Of a stretch of 7,060 nt of DNA, positions 1-4,868 are shown piece after piece. The stretch lies in the NCBI GenBank assembly GCA_903889815.1, contig CAISYX010000343.1:1-7060 (forward strand). Reading direction: 5' to 3'. The DNA comes from an uncultured Gammaproteobacteria bacterium. Lineage in GTDB: Bacteria > Pseudomonadota > Gammaproteobacteria > Pseudomonadales > Pseudohongiellaceae. The notes below the pieces were generated by a model that was not told where the DNA came from, made no database searches, and was given only the letters and a program-made list of their open reading frames with translations. The first letter of the stretch is position 1, and each line of letters opens with the position of its first letter. The position numbers and the translations under genes are program-made.

Positions 1-669
1 ACCGGGGCGGCACGGCTGCTGACCCCCGAGATGCTGCACCGCAAGCTCAACGCCCTGTTCGGCTTCGAGTGGCGCGGGACGCTCAACAGTTACAGCAGCA
101 ATGTAAAGTTGTTGTCGACTGCACGTCTGCTGGACAGGCGCCAGTATTTTGGACAGATCTACGGCGGCATTGACTCGTTCACGATTACCGAACGGCTCAG
201 TGACCCCAATGGACTCATGGTGTTCGTGCAGGAACGCATGGCCAACGAAATGGCCTGTTATGCGGTGCCCAATGATTTCCTGGCCCCCAAATCGCAGCGC
301 CGGCTGTTTGCCGGTGTAGAAAAAACCACCCAGCTGGCCACGACGCAGGACCGGGATGCGGTGAAAGCCACCATTGTGCACCTTCACAAGTATCTGCTGG
401 GCGAATCCCTCGCGCTGAACGATCCCGAGATTACCGCCACTTACCAGCTCTTCGAAGCTGTGCTGGTGGAAGGCAGGAAGCGCGTGGGCGTCTCGGAGCT
501 GACCACACTACCGGCGTTGTGCCAGCGCAACAACGACATGCTCACCGGCGCCTCGCTCAGCAGCGGCGGGGTGGATGGCCGGCTGCGCGATGACCCCCAA
601 TACGTGATCCGTGCGTGGATGGCCGTGGTGGCCTATCTGCTTGCTGACTACCGATTCCTCTACGCCTAG
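1..669 (+). CDS. C-terminal part of an unrecognised conserved protein paired with DUF1501 (5' end outside window)
   Basis: The reading frame is open from the first base of the window and ends at TAG 667-669, so 222 C-terminal residues are visible and the true start lies upstream. The ATG at 31 is only an internal methionine and has no convincing ribosome binding site. Numbering from the window start, recognisable features are a YGGIDS segment near residues 54-59, an RMANEMAC helix-like stretch near 79-86, and an aromatic-rich end (RAWMAVVAYLLADYRFLYA, 204-222). No membrane segment or catalytic motif is obvious in this part. The next gene, a DUF1501 protein, starts 9 bp downstream and its Shine-Dalgarno overlaps this stop codon, so the two are very probably co-transcribed and translationally linked. 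I recall proteins of this kind next to DUF1501 genes, as with DUF1800/DUF1592-type partners, but cannot assign a family from this fragment. Function unknown. Confidence 0.8.
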   Translation, partial: TGAARLLTPEMLHRKLNALFGFEWRGTLNSYSSNVKLLSTARLLDRRQYFGQIYGGIDSFTITERLSDPNGLMVFVQERMANEMACYAVPNDFLAPKSQRRLFAGVEKTTQLATTQDRDAVKATIVHLHKYLLGESLALNDPEITATYQLFEAVLVEGRKRVGVSELTTLPALCQRNNDMLTGASLSSGGVDGRLRDDPQYVIRAWMAVVAYLLADYRFLYA

Positions 670-672
670 GAG
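667..672 (+). promoter_or_regulatory. Ribosome binding site of the DUF1501 gene, overlapping the upstream stop codon
   Basis: TAGGAG at 667-672 contains the stop codon (TAG) of the preceding gene and a good AGGAG Shine-Dalgarno core, 6 nt before ATG 679. This fixes the start of the DUF1501 gene and suggests translational coupling between the two genes. Confidence 0.7.
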
Positions 673-678
673 ACTGCC

Positions 679-1965
679 ATGGAACGTCGCCACTTTCTGA
701 GAATGTTGACCGGCATCGGCATGGCCGGGGTGCTGCCCATGTCCCTGGTGCGTCCAGCTCTCGGCGCTACGCCCTCGCGTTTCGTGATCACCGTGAGCGC
801 CTCTGGCGGCTGGGACCCGACAGCGCTCATTGACCCCAAGGGCAATGCTTTGCGCGCCGATGGCATGGGGCCGGTGAACAAGTACCCGGCCTCGCTGATC
901 AAAACGGCAGGCAAGCTGCGCTATGCCGCTTATGCAGACGGCGTTACGCCGCCATCCACCGACTCTGCTGGTCATCTCGACACCTTCTTCGCGAAGCACT
1001 ACAGCCGTCTGCGGGTAATCAACGGCGTGGATACCCAGACCAATGGCCACGAAACCGGGCAGCGTTTCGTGTGGAGCGGGCGTCTGGAGGAGGGCTATCC
1101 GAGTCTGGCTGCCCTGGCGGCGGCACCTTATGCCAGCCAGCCCATGGCCTTCATCTCCAATGGTGGCTATGACTTCACGGCCTCGCTGGTGGCCCCGGTG
1201 CGCACGGCTGCTGCAGCCACGTTCAGTGCAATGGCCTACCCCAACAGCCAGTACCCCACTGACCCGGCCCAGCGCAGCTCCGGCTTCTTCAGCACGCCCA
1301 CCCATGCGGCCGTCCAGGCAGCGCGGGCCCAGCGGCTGACGCGGCTGCGGGTGTCGGAAGCACTGCCCGAGCGCGTCGCCCAGATGGCAAAACTGGAGAC
1401 AGTGCGCAAAAGTGGTGTCTCGCTTGACGGCCTGCTGGCCTATCTGCCAGCAACGGTGTCCGCCGGCCTGAAAGGCCAGGCGGAGATCGCCGTGGCGGCA
1501 TTTGCCAGTGGGCTGGCGGTGAGTGCGAGCTTGAATCTGGGGGGCTTCGACACCCACGACGACCACGACGAAGACCAGGCGGCGGCCCTGACGGCGTTGC
1601 TGGACGGCGTTGATCATCTGTGGAAACAGATCGAACTGCGGGGCCTGCAGAACAAAGTCACGATCATCATCGGCTCGGACTTTGGCCGCACGCCCTTCTA
1701 CAACACCGCAGACGGCAAGGACCACTGGAACATCACCAGCGTCATGGCCATGGGGGCGGGCATCACCGGCAACACACTGATTGGCGCAACCGATGCGAAT
1801 TTCGAGGCACTGAAGCTCAGCGCCTCGACCCTGGAGCCCCACTCCAGCGGCATCGTGCTTACTCCCAAACATATCCACCGGGCGCTGCGGGACTTCCTCA
1901 AGGTGCCGGCAGAGCTTGATGCGCTGTTCCCAATACCCGTGGAGAAGCTGGCGCTGTTCGCCTAG
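679..1965 (+). CDS. DUF1501 family exported protein with twin-arginine-like signal
   Basis: A complete 428-residue protein. The N-terminus has an RRHFLR motif (residues 3-8), close to the twin-arginine consensus, then a hydrophobic stretch (about 10-24) and an AxA-like cleavage site ending near residue 30 (ALGA). This suggests folded export by the Tat system. DUF1501 proteins have an alkaline-phosphatase/sulfatase-like fold. The family hallmarks are visible: SGGWD near 42-46, GGFDTHDDHDEDQ at 288-300, and SDFGRT at 333-338 followed by DHWN at 348-351. The acidic and histidine residues in these blocks would be consistent with metal binding, but no enzymatic activity is established for the family that I can cite. 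The start is set by the AGGAG site 6 nt upstream. It sits 9 bp after an unrecognised gene, as often seen for DUF1501 genes paired with a large partner. The end is tail-to-tail with the receptor gene, 12 bp away, with no clear terminator between them. Confidence 0.9.
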   Translation: MERRHFLRMLTGIGMAGVLPMSLVRPALGATPSRFVITVSASGGWDPTALIDPKGNALRADGMGPVNKYPASLIKTAGKLRYAAYADGVTPPSTDSAGHLDTFFAKHYSRLRVINGVDTQTNGHETGQRFVWSGRLEEGYPSLAALAAAPYASQPMAFISNGGYDFTASLVAPVRTAAAATFSAMAYPNSQYPTDPAQRSSGFFSTPTHAAVQAARAQRLTRLRVSEALPERVAQMAKLETVRKSGVSLDGLLAYLPATVSAGLKGQAEIAVAAFASGLAVSASLNLGGFDTHDDHDEDQAAALTALLDGVDHLWKQIELRGLQNKVTIIIGSDFGRTPFYNTADGKDHWNITSVMAMGAGITGNTLIGATDANFEALKLSASTLEPHSSGIVLTPKHIHRALRDFLKVPAELDALFPIPVEKLALFA

Positions 1966-1977
1966 AGATCAAACGCG

Positions 1978-4161
1978 TCAGAACGTGCCGCGCAGCTTCA
2001 GCGCCACATGGGGGCCACGGGCATTGCAGCGGTGCTCGATCTCGCGGATCACGCCGTCGCGGATGTGTCCGGCGTAGCGCGTGCGGTTCACGCATTCGTG
2101 GGAGTCCAGCAGATTGCCCAGCTCAAGGCGCAGGGCCAGACCCAGCGTTGTCAGGGAGTTGCGTTCCACGAACACACTGAGGTCTTCGCGCTGATCGATT
2201 TCCTCCCAGCGGTCGATGTCGGGCAGTGGGCGGTTGCCCTGGTCGGCGCCCAGGAAGTCAAAGCCGTAATTCAGGTTCCAGGCCGGTATGTCATGGCGCA
2301 GGGTGACCCGGTAGTTGCCTCGATCATTGGGCACCAGGCGGCGGGTACGCTGCGTGAAGGGGTCGCGTGCTTCCGAGGCCCGCGCCAGGACGCTCACATT
2401 CAGCAGCAGTCCTTGCGTGAACCGATAGCTGCCGTTGAGCTGGAGCGAGAGCACTTCGCCATCACCGATATTGCCGTTGGCGGAGGTCAGCGGGCCGCCG
2501 GGTACGGTGGTTTCGACGCGGCCTGTGCCATCTGTGACATCCCAGTAAGCTCCCCTGGCGCTGAGCACCAGACGTCCTTCCAGAAGGCGCTGTTCCACGT
2601 TGAGCGAGTAGCGCCAGGTTTGATCCTGTTTCAGCTCGGGATTGCCGGCGATGGTGTTGCGTTCCTCGTCGCGCTGATCGGTGGCGGCTGCAAAGTCGGC
2701 GAAGCGCAGCTGACCGACCACTTTCTCCACCGCAGCACTGAATTGCAGCGTGCTGCTGTAGTCGAAGCGCAGGTCTGCCTTGGGCTTGGTGAAGCGGAAA
2801 TCCCGTGAACGGCTCACATCGCCGGACTGGCTGATGGTGGATTGTTCCACCGCCAGCGTGCTTTCCAGGCGCAGACGCGGGGTGATCTGCCAGTGGTGCA
2901 CCACGAAGCCTTCGTAACGCTCCTCTTCGATCAGTGATCTGGCGTTGGGCACGGCCACCGGGCGCAGACTGCCTGCCTGCAGCTGTGCCAGCCGCAGCAC
3001 AGTGTCGAGCGAAGTCAGGGCACGCTGCAGTCCCACTTCCACATCCTGGCCCTGCCGCAGCGGGCGCGAATACACAGCGCGCTGAATGCGCTCGCCGTTC
3101 ACCGTCGCGGTATCCAGCGCCAGGTCCTGCTGGTCGATGCCGGGACGGACGTCCAGACGAAAGCGCTCCCTCAAGGTGTCTTCCACGCGGCGGTTGTTCA
3201 CCGTGAGCAGCTCCAGCTGGCTGCCATCGGCAAAGCCGTGGTTGAAGTTAAGCCCCAGTTCCCAGCTGTCGCGGGTGGCGTCATAACGCTCGCGCTCGCG
3301 GGAATCCCGTGCCGGGTTGCTGTTGAAGTCGCGGATGAAGCGCTCGATCAGCCTGGGCGGATCGCTCTGTTCGGCCTGGATGTTCACCGCCAGCACACTG
3401 TCCGGGCTGAGCGTGTACGAGAAGGCGCCGTTCAGGTTCAGATTGACCTGATCCGTCACTTCCTCGGTCAGGCGCAGATCATTGGGTGCGAAGCTGCCGG
3501 TGCCATGGATGCTGTCTTCGCGGGAGCGCAGGGCCTGGTACTCCGAGCGTCTTTCCAGACCGATGCGGTAATCCAGGGCATTGGCGCTGCCGATCAGGCT
3601 CAGGCTGCCGCCAGGTTCCACATGGGCGTTCTGGTAGCGCGTGGCAGACGTCTCCACGGTGACGGAGCGCTGCGTGCTGGAACGGGTGACGATGTTGATG
3701 ATCTGGCCCTGGCTGCGTACTCCCACCAGGTCACTGGACGTGCCGCGGATCACTTCGATGCGTTCCACCTGATCAAAGGGGATGCGGCGCAGCTGGGTTT
3801 CGGCGTTGTTGTCGCGGCCGCTGAGCCGGCGGCCATTGATCAGGATGTTCTCGGTGGCGCTGAGGCCGCGGGCGTTCTGATTGCCGGTGGGGGCTTCCAG
3901 CGAGACAGTGATGCCGGGGATGCGGTCGATCATGTCGCGCACGGTCACCGGGTTCCATTGCTGGAAGAATTCGGCCGGGTAGCGCAGGGTGGAGTCTTCG
4001 GGGGCGGCGTCGGCGGCGTGCAGAGCGCCCGGCAGTGCCAAGCTGAGCAACAGGCAGGCCGTGGCCAATGTGTGGGAGCCTGCCCGCAAGCGAACAGTGG
4101 CTGTTTCGCGGGCAAGCCCGCTCCCACTGGCACCTTGGCAGGGAATGAATCCTGTAGTCAT
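1978..4161 (-). CDS. TonB-dependent outer-membrane receptor
   Basis: A 727-residue protein read from ATG 4161, preceded by GGAAG four bases upstream. Longer in-frame extensions run antisense through the neighbouring gene and are implausible. A hydrophobic core at about 32-47 and a cleavage site near ALHA (46-49) form a signal peptide. Its n-region is over 30 residues long because residues 12-30 are encoded by a REPIN repeat. The plug domain lies at about 69-160: NPVTVRDMIDRIPGI (70-84), ILINGRRL (106-113), VERIEVIRGTSS (132-143) and GQIINIVTR (152-160). The rest is alternating beta-barrel sequence ending in the C-terminal phenylalanine typical of outer-membrane barrels. Cysteines 690 and 712 near the end could form a disulfide. 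There is no clear TonB box after the signal; STLRYPAEFF (57-66) occupies that place. Such receptors import ligands across the outer membrane using TonB-ExbBD energy. The ligand here, for example a siderophore or carbohydrate, cannot be told from sequence or neighbours. Confidence 0.92.
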   Translation of the reverse strand: MTTGFIPCQGASGSGLARETATVRLRAGSHTLATACLLLSLALPGALHAADAAPEDSTLRYPAEFFQQWNPVTVRDMIDRIPGITVSLEAPTGNQNARGLSATENILINGRRLSGRDNNAETQLRRIPFDQVERIEVIRGTSSDLVGVRSQGQIINIVTRSSTQRSVTVETSATRYQNAHVEPGGSLSLIGSANALDYRIGLERRSEYQALRSREDSIHGTGSFAPNDLRLTEEVTDQVNLNLNGAFSYTLSPDSVLAVNIQAEQSDPPRLIERFIRDFNSNPARDSRERERYDATRDSWELGLNFNHGFADGSQLELLTVNNRRVEDTLRERFRLDVRPGIDQQDLALDTATVNGERIQRAVYSRPLRQGQDVEVGLQRALTSLDTVLRLAQLQAGSLRPVAVPNARSLIEEERYEGFVVHHWQITPRLRLESTLAVEQSTISQSGDVSRSRDFRFTKPKADLRFDYSSTLQFSAAVEKVVGQLRFADFAAATDQRDEERNTIAGNPELKQDQTWRYSLNVEQRLLEGRLVLSARGAYWDVTDGTGRVETTVPGGPLTSANGNIGDGEVLSLQLNGSYRFTQGLLLNVSVLARASEARDPFTQRTRRLVPNDRGNYRVTLRHDIPAWNLNYGFDFLGADQGNRPLPDIDRWEEIDQREDLSVFVERNSLTTLGLALRLELGNLLDSHECVNRTRYAGHIRDGVIREIEHRCNARGPHVALKLRGTF
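4072..4127. repeat. REPIN (inverted pair of Pseudomonas-type REP sequences) inside the receptor's signal-peptide coding region
   Basis: Two REP units face each other. The outer arms are GTGGGAGC (4072-4079) and its exact reverse complement GCTCCCAC (4120-4127). The right unit contains a perfect palindrome, GCGGGC-AA-GCCCGC (4108-4121). The left unit contains a matching-size hairpin, GCCTGC-CC-GCAAGC (4078-4091), with one mismatch (C4080 opposite A4089). Both units carry the conserved CGAA/TTCG next to the hairpin, and the centre (ACAG-TGG-CTGT, 4094-4104) is also self-complementary. This matches the well-known REP pattern of Pseudomonas, which is mobilised by RAYT (REP-associated tyrosine transposase) proteins. 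No RAYT gene is in the window. The element reads through in frame as residues 12-30 of the receptor. Confidence 0.85.
4108..4121. repeat. Perfect REP hairpin (right unit of the REPIN)
   Basis: GCGGGC (4108-4113), the two-base loop AA and GCCCGC (4116-4121) form a perfect 6-bp stem, the diagnostic REP core. In the receptor mRNA it would lie about 40-54 nt after the ATG. Confidence 0.8.
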
Positions 4162-4165
4162 CTGT

Positions 4166-4170
4166 CTTCC
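4166..4170 (-). promoter_or_regulatory. Ribosome binding site of the receptor gene
   Basis: On the minus strand GGAAG lies 4 nt before ATG 4161. It is a moderate Shine-Dalgarno with short spacing. It supports ATG 4161 over the TTG codon at 4089-4087 inside the REPIN, which has no purine-rich site upstream. Confidence 0.45.
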
Positions 4171-4230
4171 AGTATCTTGTTGTTGTAGGCCCGGCCATGC
4201 CCTTCCAGCGCAGACGGGCGGTGCGGCATG

Positions 4231-4259
4231 ACCATACTTGCAACGCCCCGAATTTCCAA
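4231..4259 (-). promoter_or_regulatory. Candidate sigma70-type promoter for the receptor gene
   Basis: Minus-strand TTGGAA (4259-4254, 4/6 to the -35 consensus) is separated by 17 bp from TATGGT (4236-4231, 4/6 to the -10 consensus). It would give a leader of about 60 nt before ATG 4161. The -35 box overlaps the Shine-Dalgarno of the divergent methyltransferase-like gene. This rests only on consensus matching; no Fur-box-like operator is evident in the region. Confidence 0.3.
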
Positions 4260-4263
4260 GGAG
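4258..4263 (+). promoter_or_regulatory. Ribosome binding site of the methyltransferase-like gene
   Basis: AAGGAG at 4258-4263 lies 10 nt before ATG 4274. It selects that ATG over the in-frame TTG at 4238, which lies before this site and would extend the protein by 12 unremarkable residues. Confidence 0.65.
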
Positions 4264-4273
4264 TATCTGCGCC

Positions 4274-4735
4274 ATGAACGCCCTTGAACATCGCATACCC
4301 CCACCCCTGGTGATGCTGCTCACCGCTTTTGCCATGTGGCAGTTTGCCCGCCTGCTGCCACGCACCGAGGTGGACGACACCGTGCGGCTGGTGCTGGCGG
4401 GCCTGTTCGTCACCGACGCGCTGTTCTGTTGTCTGGCGGGGGTGTACAGCTTTCGCAGGGCGCATACCACCGTTGACCCTCTGCACCCCGGGAAAGCCAG
4501 TCGCCTTGTGACCGCTGGCATCTACCGTGTGTCCCGCAACCCGATGTACCTTGGTTTTGCCATCTTGCTGCTGGCCTGGGCGGTGTTCCTGGCCTCGCCC
4601 TGGATGCTGCTCGGGGTGCCGGCCTTCATGATGTTCATCAGCCGCTTTCAGATTCAGCCCGAGGAGCGCGCGCTGGAGTCCCTGTTCGGTGAGGAGTTTC
4701 GGGATTACAAAGCGCGCGTGCGCCGCTGGCTGTAA
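4274..4735 (+). CDS. Isoprenylcysteine carboxyl methyltransferase (ICMT/PEMT)-like integral membrane protein
   Basis: A 153-residue, strongly hydrophobic protein. Membrane segments are likely at about 12-28, 37-58, and 93-122 (possibly a helical hairpin with a turn near 108-109). The signature of this superfamily is clear in the C-terminal half: LVTAGIYRVSRNPMYLG (78-94) and then QIQPEERALESLFGEEF (126-142) with DYKARVRRW at the end. In family members the region around RNPMY and the later E-E-R-x-L segment binds S-adenosylmethionine and shapes the active site. The length is usual for short bacterial members. Bacteria have no known prenyl-cysteine substrate for most of these proteins, so the acceptor is unknown and methyl transfer is inferred from family only. 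It is divergent from the receptor and upstream of the exporter, with 132 bp and a nested inverted repeat between, so a shared operon with the exporter is uncertain. Confidence 0.88.
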   Translation: MNALEHRIPPPLVMLLTAFAMWQFARLLPRTEVDDTVRLVLAGLFVTDALFCCLAGVYSFRRAHTTVDPLHPGKASRLVTAGIYRVSRNPMYLGFAILLLAWAVFLASPWMLLGVPAFMMFISRFQIQPEERALESLFGEEFRDYKARVRRWL

Positions 4736-4807
4736 GAAAAGACGGCGCCTGGGACGAGGCGAGTCTTTGCGGCGGCGAAGCGAGCCGGCAGGCTGAAAGC
4801 TTTTCTT
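4734..4807. repeat. Nested inverted repeat in the intergenic region; possible bidirectional terminator or small palindromic element
   Basis: Outer arms AAGAAAAG (4734-4741) and CTTTTCTT (4800-4807) are perfect 8-bp complements. Inside them GCCTG (4747-4751) pairs with CAGGC (4789-4793). At the centre CTTTGC (4765-4770) pairs with GCGAAG (4775-4780) around the loop GGCG, with one G-T pair. The left arm overlaps the stop codon of the methyltransferase-like gene. The A-rich left arm and T-rich right arm would suit a terminator read in either direction, but the paired blocks are separated by unpaired bases, so it is not a classic tight stem with a U-run. It could also be a dispersed palindromic repeat; this cannot be decided from one copy. 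Confidence 0.4.
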
Positions 4808-4835
4808 GTTTGCCCCTTCTGCGCAGGCGTAGCAT
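4806..4835 (+). promoter_or_regulatory. Weak candidate promoter for the MFS exporter gene
   Basis: TTGTTT (4806-4811, 3/6 to the -35 consensus) and TAGCAT (4830-4835, 4/6 to the -10 consensus) are 18 bp apart and would start transcription about 25-35 nt before the coding region. It is based only on weak consensus matches. Confidence 0.2.
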
Positions 4836-4863
4836 AGCCGCGCCTGTCTCCACGACTCCCGAC

Positions 4864-4868
4864 GAAGG
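4864..4868 (+). promoter_or_regulatory. Shine-Dalgarno-like GAAGG that bears on the MFS start choice
   Basis: GAAGG at 4864-4868 overlaps the GTG codon at 4868-4870 and so cannot serve it. It lies 8 nt before the in-frame TTG at 4877, which is ideal spacing. GAAGG also forms a dyad with CCTTC (4871-4875). The real start may therefore be TTG 4877, three codons in. Confidence 0.4.

Noticed and set aside
508..1878. A 456-codon minus-strand frame opposite the DUF1501 gene
   Set aside because: Its composition is low-complexity (His, Gly, Arg, Gln) and it opposes a well-supported gene with family motifs, so it is a shadow frame.
1966..1990. Bidirectional terminator between the DUF1501 and receptor genes
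   Set aside because: No stem with useful length and no T-run were found in or beside the 12-bp gap.
4072..4127. REPIN as a CRISPR repeat or an intrinsic terminator
   Set aside because: There is a single element, with no repeat-spacer array and no T-run. The GTGGGAGC flank and the GCGGGC palindrome fit REP sequences.
2008..4188. Plus-strand frames of 266 and 316 codons opposite the receptor
   Set aside because: They are antisense to clear plug and barrel coding sequence, show no motif and have no ribosome sites.
4238..4273. TTG start at 4238 for the methyltransferase-like gene
   Set aside because: The AAGGAG site lies downstream of it and is well placed for ATG 4274.
4162..4521. N-terminal extension of the receptor up to 847 residues
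   Set aside because: It would run antisense through the methyltransferase-like gene and place the signal peptide about 150 residues into the protein. ATG 4161 with GGAAG upstream is far better.
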